64,000 nucleotides of DNA, taken from Candidatus Saccharibacteria bacterium oral taxon 488 (GTDB lineage: Bacteria; Patescibacteriota; Saccharimonadia; Saccharimonadales; Saccharimonadaceae). The notes under the pieces were generated by a model. That model did no database searches and was not told the DNA's origin. It was given only the letters and a program-made list of their open reading frames with translations. Where the stretch lies: the NCBI GenBank assembly GCA_010202645.1, contig CP047920.1, forward strand, positions 784,785-848,784, given 5' to 3'. Below, one piece after another: positions 36,711-46,131 of this stretch (position 1 is its first letter; every line of letters starts with the position of its first letter). The position numbers and the translations under genes are program-made.

Positions 36711-37800
36711 TGCTCGCACCCTGCGAACGAGCACCGGCCGTTACGTCGAACGGCTGATTCATTATCTACAAAAAATCGACAACCGAAATGACTACATTAT
36801 TTTGCTCAAGCCAAAGGACATGGATAGCTGGCAGGCCAACAACCCGCGCTTTCAAAAAGTCACCTGTCCATTTGCTGAATTTTCATTCGCCGAGCAACGT
36901 GGCTTTAAGAAGCAGCTGGAGGAGCTGCGCCCAGATCTCGTGCATTTTGCAATGGTTCAGCAGCCCGTGTGGTATCACGCCAGCCCAGTCGTCACCACCA
37001 TGCAAGACCTCACCACCGTTCGGTTCAACAACCCCGACAAGAACCCGGTGGTCTTTTGGGTGAAGCAGCAAATTTATAAATGGGTCAACAAAAAAGTCGC
37101 CAGAAAGTCGGCTCATATCATCACCATCTCTGATTTTGTCAAGCGTGACTTGGTGGATTTTACCGGAGTCAGTCCAGATAAGATTACCGTAACGCTTGAG
37201 TCCGCCGACGAGCTACCAAAGGGCAATGATCCGGTCAAGGAGCTGGTTGGAAAAAAGTTCATCATGTATATTGGCCGACCGACACCGCATAAAAATTTGC
37301 GGCGGCTAATTGACGCATTTGAATTATTGCAACAAAAACACCCCGAGCTGATACTGGCGTTAGCTGGCAAAAAGGACGGTAACTACGCTCGCCATGAAGC
37401 ATACGTTACCGAACGCGGTATTACAAATGTCGTCTTCACCGGTTTTGTGTCGGACGAGCAACTGCGCTGGATGTACGAGCATACAGCTGTGTATTGCTTC
37501 CCGTCACTAAGCGAGGGCTTTGGCCTACCCGGCCTCGAAGCCATGCTGCACGGCGCACCGGTCGCCTCGAGCACCGCCACTTGCCTACCAGAAACCCATG
37601 GCGAGGCAGCTCACTACTTTGATCCGTATAGCGTCGAGGACATGGCGCGGGCAATTGACGAACTTCTGACTGACGAGAAGCGACGTCGTGAGCTCATCAA
37701 GAAGGGTAAACAGCACGTCAAAACCTTCTCGTGGCAGCGAATGGCCGAGCAGACGCTGGCAGTATATGAGCAGTATGGCCGCAAAGAACCCAACTCATAG
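36694..37800 (+). CDS. Glycosyltransferase family 4 protein
   Basis: A 368-aa GT-B glycosyltransferase: MRIAIDARTLRTSTGRYVE at the start, SAHIITISDFVKRDLVDF mid-protein, then MYIGRPTPHKNLRRLIDAF and FPSLSEGFGLPGLEAMLHGA (the E-x7-E catalytic/donor motif). It resembles the mannosyltransferases of WbaZ/MtfB type. It overlaps the previous gene by 17 bases with SD TGGAGGAA. ManC on the other side of a short convergent gap would supply GDP-mannose, in line with a mannosyl donor. Confidence 0.9.
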   Translation: MRIAIDARTLRTSTGRYVERLIHYLQKIDNRNDYIILLKPKDMDSWQANNPRFQKVTCPFAEFSFAEQRGFKKQLEELRPDLVHFAMVQQPVWYHASPVVTTMQDLTTVRFNNPDKNPVVFWVKQQIYKWVNKKVARKSAHIITISDFVKRDLVDFTGVSPDKITVTLESADELPKGNDPVKELVGKKFIMYIGRPTPHKNLRRLIDAFELLQQKHPELILALAGKKDGNYARHEAYVTERGITNVVFTGFVSDEQLRWMYEHTAVYCFPSLSEGFGLPGLEAMLHGAPVASSTATCLPETHGEAAHYFDPYSVEDMARAIDELLTDEKRRRELIKKGKQHVKTFSWQRMAEQTLAVYEQYGRKEPNS

Positions 37801-37876
37801 CGGATGATCCTGGCTTATCCACACTAGATACTTACATTTGTAATCATAGTCGTTAGGTCGTGGCTCGGCTGCTGGG

Positions 37877-38920
37877 CTATCTTTGCAACTGCTTTGCGAT
37901 GTCACCACACTTGGCGGCCACATCCCGCCGTGCCACCAGCACACCGTCTGGTGTGTTAACCACCACTACATTATCAAGGCCGATCACCGCCACCGGCTTG
38001 TCCGGCTGCTCGTTGCGAATATAGGTATTAGCGACATCAATGGTATGAACGTTGTCACCATATGCGTAATTACCTGCCTCATCCTTGGTAACCGCGTCGT
38101 GTAGATCCTTGAAATTACCGATATCCATCCAGTCAAAGCTGGCCGATACCATAGCCAGCTGATGAGCTTTTTCGATCAGGGCGATGTCGATAACTTGATT
38201 ATCTAGCGCCAGGTACGCGTGATTGTAAGCCTCGCTACCAAAGTCAGCAATTGACGCTAACGTCTGGTAATTTGACCACAGATCTGGAGCACTCCGCTGC
38301 ATTTCATTCCTAAACACGTCAACTGAGCCAACAAAGTAGCCACAATTCCACAAATAATTTCCCGACTCAACATACTGCTTCGCCGTCTCGTAATCAGGCT
38401 TTTCCTTGAACGACTCAACATTATAGACGCCCGCTTGAACATCAATCACCCCATCGCGCTGAATATAACCAAAGCCAGTCGACGGGAAGGTCGGCTCAAT
38501 GCCGATCAGCGTAATACACTGCTGCTCGGTCGATACCCGGCCCGCCGTAGCAAACGAACGAGCAAACCCTTGGGTGTCACGCACATTATGATCAGAGTGA
38601 ATAAAGGCAATCGGCTCAGTCCGGTCACGGTGGCGATTAATATAATCCAGGGCCAATACGATACAGTGCGCCGTCCCCCGCCGTCCCGGCTCGATCAAGA
38701 AGGCCTCGTCCGGCAGCTCGGGTAGCTGGGCCCGCAGCGCCCCGGCGTGGCTGGCCTCGGTCACCACATAAACGGTGTCACCGAGCTTTCTGGCCCGGTC
38801 ATAGGCTTGCTGGACCATGGTGCGCTCACTAGTTAACGCCAAAAGTTGTTTTGGTTGAGTGGAGGTTGAGAGTGGCCAGAGACGCGTGCCTGAACCACCG
38901 GCAATAATTACAGCTATCAT
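37877..38920 (-). CDS. manC: Mannose-1-phosphate guanylyltransferase
   Basis: A 347-aa cytoplasmic nucleotidyltransferase that makes GDP-mannose. The signature GGSGTRLWPLSTSTQPKQLL is intact, IHSDH carries the metal-binding aspartate, and FKEKPDYETAKQYVESGNY matches the F-V/K-E-K-P product-binding motif. It lacks the C-terminal isomerase domain of bifunctional enzymes (about 470 aa), so phosphomannose isomerase must be elsewhere. The frame extends 12 codons upstream, but the ATG at 38920 starts the conserved domain and has -10 TATACT ending 6 bases before it. Confidence 0.92.
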   Translation of the reverse strand: MIAVIIAGGSGTRLWPLSTSTQPKQLLALTSERTMVQQAYDRARKLGDTVYVVTEASHAGALRAQLPELPDEAFLIEPGRRGTAHCIVLALDYINRHRDRTEPIAFIHSDHNVRDTQGFARSFATAGRVSTEQQCITLIGIEPTFPSTGFGYIQRDGVIDVQAGVYNVESFKEKPDYETAKQYVESGNYLWNCGYFVGSVDVFRNEMQRSAPDLWSNYQTLASIADFGSEAYNHAYLALDNQVIDIALIEKAHQLAMVSASFDWMDIGNFKDLHDAVTKDEAGNYAYGDNVHTIDVANTYIRNEQPDKPVAVIGLDNVVVVNTPDGVLVARRDVAAKCGDIAKQLQR

Positions 38921-38926
38921 ACTATT

Positions 38927-38932
38927 AGTATA
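38927..38932 (-). promoter_or_regulatory. -10 element 6 bases before the manC start
   Basis: Minus-strand TATACT, AATAGT, ATG. It favours the short manC start and a leaderless transcript. Confidence 0.6.
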
Positions 38933-38997
38933 CCGAGTTAGGGGTATAAACACCACCTATTCTTTAGAGGATCCCGCACCCATATCACAACGAACTA

Positions 38998-39966
38998 CTA
39001 ACGGGACCCAATGGCGTCAACACCGCCCTCGTAGCCAAATAACATCGCTATAGCTTCTACCCTACCAAAGAACTCCTGTATCCGCTCGATCGTTGGTTTT
39101 TTAGGCATTAATGTAAGCTCTTTTAGTATCTCATTGCGTAGCGTGTCCTTATCAGTATCAAGCTCGCTCAGCAATTTGATGCGCTGTATCTCGGCTTTAT
39201 AGTGCTGAGGAGCCTCAGACTTCTTTCCTAGTAATACGTGGGCCTGCATTCTAGCTTGTTCGTCGCGCTTTCTGTCAAAATCAAGATTATCTGTTTCCTG
39301 CTTAACCTGCGATTCTGGATACATCAGGTCGACCTCAGTTCCACCGACACGCTCTCCATTAGCCATTGCCGCCAGAACAGTATAGTACATATATAACCAG
39401 TTGTTCATTCCCGGTGCATCTGAAGGATAATCTAATAGGTGCTGCATCCCTTGACGATTATAGCCCCGTGGACCAGCGAGCGCATCCGCCAGCATTCCTA
39501 GTATATACTCGAATAACCAGCCGATCAATTCCTCGGTACGCCGCTGGAATGGCGGCATTGATTCTTTTGAACGCTCTGTCCGCCCAATAACGACGACTGA
39601 AAACTCATCCAGCGTCCTACTAATCTCTTCTGCAAAATCTGGCATACCCGTTTTCTCTGGCTCGGAGGTGATAATTTTATTTCCACCTTGATCTAGTACA
39701 CACCTCGCACCAATCTGTCGCTGCTTGGGAATTCCTCCTTCTTCTGGTTTAACACATACTACGGCAGCCCCGAGCTGACCGAGGTCCTTTGCAATAAGCG
39801 GATCAGGCGACGCATCAACCACAACGCATGGCAGCTCATGGTCTTTGACACATCTCTTTACGGTCGTGCGCGCGAGGTCGTAACGGAGATCGTTACGCTT
39901 ATACTTTGTTCCCGTCACTATAACAACCGGTGCTCCCTCTATAGAAGGCCTCTTAACTTCAGTCAT
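38998..39966 (-). CDS. GT-A-like putative glycosyltransferase
   Basis: A 322-aa soluble protein whose first 210 residues resemble a GT-A nucleotide-sugar fold: VVIVTGTKYKRNDLRYDLA, VVVDASPDP, EEGGIPKQRQIGARCVLDQG and IITSEPEKTGMPDF, comparable to donor-binding and D-x-D-like segments of distant GT2 enzymes, although a clean DXD is not seen. The C-terminal 110 residues are helical and charged. It leads the leftward neighbour set with two TIM-barrel proteins and an SDR, each with its own -10. The role in the glycan pathway is inferred from fold and position. Confidence 0.6.
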   Translation of the reverse strand: MTEVKRPSIEGAPVVIVTGTKYKRNDLRYDLARTTVKRCVKDHELPCVVVDASPDPLIAKDLGQLGAAVVCVKPEEGGIPKQRQIGARCVLDQGGNKIITSEPEKTGMPDFAEEISRTLDEFSVVVIGRTERSKESMPPFQRRTEELIGWLFEYILGMLADALAGPRGYNRQGMQHLLDYPSDAPGMNNWLYMYYTVLAAMANGERVGGTEVDLMYPESQVKQETDNLDFDRKRDEQARMQAHVLLGKKSEAPQHYKAEIQRIKLLSELDTDKDTLRNEILKELTLMPKKPTIERIQEFFGRVEAIAMLFGYEGGVDAIGSR

Positions 39967-39972
39967 ACTATC

Positions 39973-39978
39973 ATTTTA
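39973..39978 (-). promoter_or_regulatory. -10 element 6 bases before the 39966 start
   Basis: Minus-strand TAAAAT, GATAGT, ATG. Confidence 0.5.
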
Positions 39979-40016
39979 ACATATAAGTTTAATTTGTCAA
40001 TGACAGATCAGTCCTC

Positions 40017-40835
40017 TTACACTTCAAAAACGCTTTGCACGAACGATACTGCGTCCTCTACACGCTTCACGTTCTCTCCCTGTTCACCCGGACGCATTTC
40101 GATTGACACAACACCCTCATAGCCAATGTGTTTTAGCGCATCAGCTGCGGCACGATAATCAACATCGTCTCGATTATAAACTCGATCAAGCATCGGAGCA
40201 CTAACATGAAAATGCTTCAAGATATCGCCATTATTTCGTATCGATTCGCCAATATCATCACCAGCCAGCGCCATGCACGCCGTATCAAGATGCAGACCGA
40301 TTCCCTCTGAGTTAACCATACGGACAAGCCGCGCGCCTTCGTCTGCTGTTGTCACGTAGTCACAATTATATTGAGGTGCATTTGGTTCGATACAGAGCAT
40401 GGTATTATGCCGCTTGGCGACATCACCGAGCTCGGCGAAGAAACGGCTTGCGATGCTGTCCGCTTCTTCTACTGACATCGCACCGCGCTGTCGATTCTTT
40501 GGTGAACCAAATACCAGCCGACCAGCACCCATATCCCCAGCTAACCGCAAAAAGTCAGCCATATATTGCTGCATCTCGTTGCGAAGTTCGCTTGATTCAA
40601 ACAGCTTTAGGTCAGGGCGCGCAAACAGCATCGACTGAAAGGCTACAATCTCAATACCATACCCCCGCCACCACTCGACATATTCGTTAATTTGCTCGGG
40701 AGTTGCCTTGGTCGGATCATCCCAACGCTTCGTCGGCGCGATCTCGACATAGCGCACGCCAAGCTCCCGCAGTCTCGCGGCGACGTCCGCTTCTTCTTCA
40801 TTTGTCCATGCGATGTTTGATATAGCTAGTTTCAT
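40017..40835 (-). CDS. Sugar phosphate isomerase/epimerase-like TIM barrel (AP_endonuc_2)
   Basis: A 272-aa protein of the xylose isomerase-like TIM-barrel superfamily. The expected metal ligands are all present: Glu in CIEPN, His/Asp in LHLDTAC, His in HFHVSAP and Glu in VSIEMR. It probably isomerises, epimerises or cleaves a small sugar or polyol in the glycan pathway. It shares its opening MKLAISNIA with the adjacent 299-aa protein, so the two arose by duplication. It starts leaderless (TATAAT, six bases, ATG). Confidence 0.8.
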   Translation of the reverse strand: MKLAISNIAWTNEEEADVAARLRELGVRYVEIAPTKRWDDPTKATPEQINEYVEWWRGYGIEIVAFQSMLFARPDLKLFESSELRNEMQQYMADFLRLAGDMGAGRLVFGSPKNRQRGAMSVEEADSIASRFFAELGDVAKRHNTMLCIEPNAPQYNCDYVTTADEGARLVRMVNSEGIGLHLDTACMALAGDDIGESIRNNGDILKHFHVSAPMLDRVYNRDDVDYRAAADALKHIGYEGVVSIEMRPGEQGENVKRVEDAVSFVQSVFEV

Positions 40836-40841
40836 ATGGTA

Positions 40842-40847
40842 ATTATA
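40842..40847 (-). promoter_or_regulatory. -10 element 6 bases before the 40835 start
   Basis: Minus-strand TATAAT, TACCAT, ATG. Confidence 0.6.
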
Positions 40848-40866
40848 CCACTATTTATCCTATGGG

Positions 40867-41766
40867 CTATGCCGCGAGACCACATTGCTTTTTAAAGATT
40901 TCGATCTCCTCCTTAAGAACCTTCGGGTTCAAAGGACCTCTCATTTCGATTGATACCCAACCATCATAATTAGCCCCTCTGAGAGCATCCATATAGCCTC
41001 CCTGGGGAACCTCCGGCGCAAGTGAAAGCCGCTTCAGCTCCGGAGCGCTGGCATCAATACCGCGTACACTATCTCTATGGTTATGGATCAGTGAAGCCAA
41101 ATCCCCCGGCGCGTCCCCAGCGCCATACATCGCCGCTGCATCAGGATGAATTCCGAACCCCAAACGGTTCTCCGTCTCGAGCCCATCAGCAATGCGACAA
41201 GTCAGATCCTCAGCCTGCCCTAGTGTGATACCAAACTCATTGCCATAGCCACACAACGGCTCAATTGCTAGCTGTGTACTATTACGAGCGGCCGTACGAG
41301 CAACCCTAGCAAATAACCTGATCGCCTCCTCCATGGCCTGTTTATAGCTACGACCCCCCAGTTTACGCAGCGCTGGCGAGCCAAATGACATCGAATCTGC
41401 ACCGAGCTCACCGGCGAGTATAGCTTGAACTTCTAGATGTTTCGCTAGACGTTCGCGTTCATGGTCACTGCCAAAAAGTGCCATATCCTTGGTGGCATAC
41501 GTCAAAGACTGCAACCCAACAACCGTTAGACCGAGACCCCCGAGACGCTTGCGGTATTCTCTGGCCTCCCGCTCCATAGTTTTGAGGCGGTCTTTGCGCT
41601 CCCGCTCAGAGAAATTAGTGATTTCCGGTAGGTCCGACCAGATTGTCGGCGGTGCAATCACCAGCCCCTCAACACCACTCTGCGACACGCACTTCAGTGC
41701 TGCTTGTTGATCTTTACCAAAGGCAATATTCGAGATGGCAAGCTTCATTGACTCCTTTGAACTCAT
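40867..41766 (-). CDS. TIM-barrel isomerase-like paralogue with altered metal site
   Basis: A 299-aa paralogue of the neighbouring 272-aa protein (both contain MKLAISNIA, AIEP/CIEP and VSIEMR). Two of the usual ligand glutamates remain (LAIEPL, SIEMR) and GFGIHPDA retains His/Asp, but the histidine of HFHVSAP is Asp here (GIDASAP), so metal binding may be changed. It may be a different enzyme or a regulatory partner. The ATG at 41766 has TATAAT 6 bases upstream. An internal start at MKLAISNIA (41748) is possible. Confidence 0.72.
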   Translation of the reverse strand: MSSKESMKLAISNIAFGKDQQAALKCVSQSGVEGLVIAPPTIWSDLPEITNFSERERKDRLKTMEREAREYRKRLGGLGLTVVGLQSLTYATKDMALFGSDHERERLAKHLEVQAILAGELGADSMSFGSPALRKLGGRSYKQAMEEAIRLFARVARTAARNSTQLAIEPLCGYGNEFGITLGQAEDLTCRIADGLETENRLGFGIHPDAAAMYGAGDAPGDLASLIHNHRDSVRGIDASAPELKRLSLAPEVPQGGYMDALRGANYDGWVSIEMRGPLNPKVLKEEIEIFKKQCGLAA

Positions 41767-41772
41767 GCTCGC

Positions 41773-41778
41773 ATTATA
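41773..41778 (-). promoter_or_regulatory. -10 element 6 bases before the 41766 start
   Basis: Minus-strand TATAAT, GCGAGC, ATG. Confidence 0.6.
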
Positions 41779-41784
41779 CCATGA

Positions 41785-42546
41785 TTACTTATTTTTTGCA
41801 ACAAACTCCTTGATGCCTGCCAGCTCTTGCTCCTTTGTGTATAGATAGTCACCTTCACCGCCATACGCCTCAGCATATTTACTGTGCATATCCCAGTAGG
41901 CCGGTGTTACTCCTTCTGGTGTGTTGGTAAACTCTATACCAAAGGCAACCTTGGCGACTTCCCGCGTGCTGACTGGTGGCGTCGCAAAATTAACCAGTGG
42001 CAGATTATTCTCTAAAGCAATGGTGATATCGCGCCAAATATTGGCGAGATTATAGTACTGGTACATACCATCAGCATGGATTTTCTCAACCATGTTATTG
42101 TTCATCAGATCATAAATAACGTTCTTCTTCAGCCCGTCACCAAATAACCCCGGCAGGCGAACAATTGTTGTGTCAAAGTTCTCACGACAGAATTGCTCAA
42201 GATAATACCTATTAACTCCGTATGGCAAAAGCCCTTCGGTTTCAATGGGCGTATCTTCGTTAGCGCCATTCGGGTTTTTATAAACACCGACTGTTGAAAT
42301 CAGGACGAGTTTCTTGATCTTTACCTTTTTGATATGTGAAATAAAATCCTCAATCTCCGCGCGGTCGACCTCTGGCTCCTGATTAATCCGCCACATTTCA
42401 GCACGGTTTGCGGCACTCACCACCAGGTCGTACTCTTGACCTTCAATGTCAGCTATATTTTTGCTGTTATAATAATCGTCAAACTCGTGTTGACTCTTTA
42501 TATTTCCACCGACGAATCCGGTGTACCCAATTAAGGCAGTCTTCAT
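41785..42546 (-). CDS. NAD-dependent sugar epimerase/reductase (extended SDR family)
   Basis: A 253-aa Rossmann-fold protein. GYTGFVG at residues 7-13 is the dinucleotide-binding GxxGxxG motif, VVSAAN and LISTVGVY follow, and the active-site tyrosine lies in PYGVNRYYLEQF. The usual YxxxK is YxxxR here, a change seen in some atypical SDR relatives. IVRLPGLFGDG fits sugar-nucleotide modifying SDRs. SD AGGAGGA lies 8 bases before the ATG, unlike its leaderless neighbours. It likely modifies a nucleotide sugar for the surface glycan. Confidence 0.82.
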   Translation of the reverse strand: MKTALIGYTGFVGGNIKSQHEFDDYYNSKNIADIEGQEYDLVVSAANRAEMWRINQEPEVDRAEIEDFISHIKKVKIKKLVLISTVGVYKNPNGANEDTPIETEGLLPYGVNRYYLEQFCRENFDTTIVRLPGLFGDGLKKNVIYDLMNNNMVEKIHADGMYQYYNLANIWRDITIALENNLPLVNFATPPVSTREVAKVAFGIEFTNTPEGVTPAYWDMHSKYAEAYGGEGDYLYTKEQELAGIKEFVAKNK

Positions 42547-42649
42547 AGTATATTCCTCCTGGCTACAATTATGTCAGATTTTATATAAAACTCAACGATA
42601 GCCCAGTATGGACATGCGACAATATCAATTATAGAATGGTTTAGGTACT

Positions 42650-44766
42650 ATGAAGAAACCTAAAATTTTAGGCCAGATAACTCTTAAACAAGCGCTGCTT
42701 TTTACCGCGGTATTTGTAAGTATTGCCCACTTGTTGGTTTTCGTAGGCTACGCTGTGTTCGCAGCTCTCGGGAATGGCCTGGTGATGGATTCCTATGCGG
42801 CCAATGGAACGTTCCAGCTATACAACCCCCTCCGTCGATTACTTGATGGTGAAGTTTTAGCACGAGACTTTCCATTCTTTCACGGGGTAGGAGTTCCCCT
42901 GCTTCATTTCCCCTTGTTTTACATCATGGGGCACAACTTATTTGCTGTAGAGGTTGCAAAGTTACTAGTATCACCACTCATATTCCTCATCTCGTCTTTC
43001 TTGCTATTTTGGGCTTACTTCAAAAATGTAAAGAAAGCGGTCTTTACAACAAGTATATTTACCGTCATTTCCCTACTGTGCATCGATGCAATTTGGGCGG
43101 GTAATTCCCTTCTGGGTCTCAGGACGGCCTTTCCATTCATTGCAGCAGCGTTTATGTTATGGCACCCAAACTGGCATGTTAATATCGGTAAACATAAGAC
43201 GAGAGTCGACTTTTATTATCCTATTCTCTATACCCTCATGGGGATTTCCGTCGCCTGCGGAACCGAACAGGGTCTAGCATTTATGCTTGCTTATGTGCTC
43301 ATCAGGGTAATTCAGTATATTCGTTCCAAGGAAACGATAAAAAAGCGGGTGCTGGCGTTTGTTGGCGAGTTATGTGGTGTAGCACTGGCCACATATGTCG
43401 TGCTTTCAATTATGACGCTTGGCCACGCACACGAGGCACTTTACTATGCACTCGTTGAAGTTTCAGGCGACCAAGGATGGTACTTTGGCGCTCCGCCGAA
43501 CAGTTTTTTGCAATTAAGCAATCTTGATCAGTTATTCACCAACAGAATGCTATTCTACATGCTGCCCATCATTATCGGCGGTATTGTTGCCTATATAATT
43601 GGTGTAAAGAAAGCTCTACTGTCCAAAAAAGAAACGTTCGTTTTCTCTATCTTGCTACTATATGGCCTGGTGGTGTTTGCTGTTTCTGCCACTGGTTACT
43701 GGGCGCCCAGTGCGCAGCTCATACCACTGGAGCGGGCGGCAGGAGTTATTCTCGTGGCGATAGTAACTCATGTGATATATAACCTGATCCAAGCAAAAAA
43801 ATCGACTCCTAACACTAAAGGTAAAGGCTTCTCGGTCTTAGCATTCGGGTTGTTGCTTGGTAGCATCATCGCCCTAGGATATAACACTGCGGTATTTCTA
43901 CAAAAAATTGATTGGATGCCGCTAAGACACATTATTACTGAGTCAAGAAAGGCCAGGCATTCTACTGATGATGCTGAATATGTCAGCACCGCCTGGAGGA
44001 AGCGCCTCGAGGCCTTTGCTCCACATATTGAAAGGGGGCACGTGTCTGGTCTACCTATACCAGTGTTTATGATTCGATTCGCCAACAGAAGAATGGATCT
44101 TCGGGGGGTGAAGACTATATTATACACGCCCTAGGCCCCGCCAGAAGAAATCACTACACTCAAGATTTTATAACCCAAAAGCCTGATTACGTCATAACCC
44201 TAAACCCCTCATATTTTAAGTATGAGGAGTGGCTGTGGACTCGTCACTGGGCATTTTATAAGGAGCTTCAGGATAACTACACTATCATTGCAACAAATGA
44301 TTCTCATGTTTTGTGGAAACGCCGGGCGGGTACTGCGGCACAGAAAAAGACGAGCCATCCGAAACACCACATACAAAAAGACGCAAACGGAGATTATGTC
44401 ATTACTGCTGGTGCCGCAAACAATATATGCGTGTTTGAAGTGTCGGTTCGCTACAATGCTAGAAGCATTCTACCCATGACCGCTAAATTACCGAGATACC
44501 TCCTAGAGTTATCTGGATCATCACTACAAAAACATCCTGTGTCGCTACCACAATACGACACGGGCTGGAGCTTCCCTGTGGCACTGGCACCAAATGATTC
44601 ATCCATACGAATTTCGCCAAAAGTTTATAGTTTGATACCAGGGGTTTCACTGGAAATACAAGACGTATCTTACCGCGAGGTTACCGCCCAAAACAACCTG
44701 TACATCTATCAAAGTAACTTCTGCCTACATAACGCTAATAAATGCGAAGGGATTAATAAACGCTAG
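42650..44766 (+). pseudogene. Large polytopic membrane protein of the glycan locus, frameshifted
   Basis: Read as is, the frame ends at 44134 (494 aa). Coding potential continues in another frame to a stop at 44764-44766: VWSTYTSVYDSIRQQ, then GEDYIIHALGP and YVITLNPSYFKYEEWLW. Joining the frames at the G5 run 44034-44038 (one G missing) gives about 705 aa. The N-terminal two thirds has about ten membrane segments (first near residues 14-40). The C-terminal part (about 230 residues) is a soluble domain predicted outside. The layout recalls GT-C-type glycosyltransferases or glycan-modifying membrane proteins, but no family is recognised. The break is either real (inactive or phase-variable) or a base-calling error. 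Confidence 0.75.
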
Positions 44767-46131
44767 CTACGAGTGGCGGCCTTCTTTCTTTGGTCGGCTT
44801 AATATTATCGTGAATAGTCCGGACAGTATCGCCGCAAAAACCGACCAATACATATACCGATAATCAACCGCCACAGCCATAGGAAAGTATGCCACGATAT
44901 ATATGAGACCCGACAAAGCCACTGCGCGTGTAAAGCGTCGCTGTACCTGTTCTCGTATTCTCCCGCTCTTATAGTAAATGAAGACAAGGACAGCAAGATA
45001 TAGCCATGGCTGAAAAATCAGCGGGACATTCGCCTGGGCACCGCCTTTAACATATGCCGCTAGACCACTGATGGCATATTCATTCTTTACCGCGGCACCG
45101 ACCTGGTTTTGCTCAATACCAGGCTGAAAAATATACATACGCTCTGGTTGCGGAAAGAGAAATATCGAAAAAGTTGCCAACCGATACGATACATATCTTA
45201 CTGGATGTTTCATAATTGTCGATATCCAATCGTTAAATACACCTTGGTGTTCATTTTTGAGCACTTCTCGCTGGGCCGCTGTCGTGCATATAATGTAAGA
45301 ATTCATGATATCTTTTGTTTTATCGCGACAGGTGTCATGAATTTTTTTGTACATAGACCACCGACCGTGATGTTCTCTATCAAAATTAGCAACGTGAACT
45401 ATATCGTCAAGCTGCACAGCGGTAATTGGATGAGTTTTTTCGCTAGGCTGATTAATGACAATGGTAACACCAATCGTTACCACTAAACCAATTATTACAC
45501 TAGCAAGACCGCTCCACACAGGAGGTCGCTTGGTTAACAAGCTCGGCAATACAAACAGAATGGGCAGCACCGCAAACAGTGCATTATATCGTAAGATACC
45601 AGCATAGAGAATCAATAGCAGCGCCAGTCCGACGATACCATACACAGCAACGCGCCCTAGTGATTTTTTACTACTTATGATGAACCATATGAGCAGCACC
45701 GCCAATGTTAAACTGAATGCCATCTGAACATCTTTCCATATTACGCCAGCAATATTCACTATATTAGGCAGTAGTATAATTATGTAGACGGAAAGAGCCC
45801 ATGCGCGGTTACGAGTGTGCCGATACACGAGAATCGACAGCATAAACATAGCCGCGACAAGCAGTACCAGCTGAAAAATCAGCATAGATGAGATGTGACC
45901 AGTTACTCTAATCAGAAATCCCCACAGCCGCGTCATCACTGGCGGATGCCAATCAGTGAGGCGAGCTACGCCCGTGGCTTGCTCAAGGTGGCTAATGGAG
46001 TCGGGCGACATATATCCAGGATAGAAAACGATGACGAGCAGCATTAGCATACCTGCTGCTACCAACGCAGACTGAATGTGAAATCTTGAGAGGCTATTTT
46101 TTACGTTTGCGATATTTTCCGGCCACCGCAT
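44767..46131 (-). CDS. Polytopic membrane protein, GT-C-like
   Basis: A 454-aa protein with about eleven hydrophobic segments and one larger loop (about residues 225-330). The N-terminal loop FYPGYMSPDSISHLEQATG followed by DWHPPVMTRLWGFL resembles the first extracellular loop of GT-C glycosyltransferases and DUF6020-like proteins, where an aspartate is catalytic (here D43 or D61). It would use a polyprenyl-linked sugar made by the adjacent DPM1-like GT2 enzymes. It overlaps the GT2 gene upstream by 38 bases and abuts the frameshifted 42650 gene at its stop. Confidence 0.72.
   Translation of the reverse strand: MRWPENIANVKNSLSRFHIQSALVAAGMLMLLVIVFYPGYMSPDSISHLEQATGVARLTDWHPPVMTRLWGFLIRVTGHISSMLIFQLVLLVAAMFMLSILVYRHTRNRAWALSVYIIILLPNIVNIAGVIWKDVQMAFSLTLAVLLIWFIISSKKSLGRVAVYGIVGLALLLILYAGILRYNALFAVLPILFVLPSLLTKRPPVWSGLASVIIGLVVTIGVTIVINQPSEKTHPITAVQLDDIVHVANFDREHHGRWSMYKKIHDTCRDKTKDIMNSYIICTTAAQREVLKNEHQGVFNDWISTIMKHPVRYVSYRLATFSIFLFPQPERMYIFQPGIEQNQVGAAVKNEYAISGLAAYVKGGAQANVPLIFQPWLYLAVLVFIYYKSGRIREQVQRRFTRAVALSGLIYIVAYFPMAVAVDYRYMYWSVFAAILSGLFTIILSRPKKEGRHS

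Noticed and set aside
37815..37823. Perfect TTATCCACA DnaA box between the 36694 glycosyltransferase and manC
   Set aside because: A single 9-mer is expected about once in a window this size counting both strands, and there is no cluster.
44103..44108. G6 run as the frameshift point of the 42650 gene
   Set aside because: The correct frame is already coding upstream of it (VWSTYTSV), so the shift must lie at the earlier G5 run.
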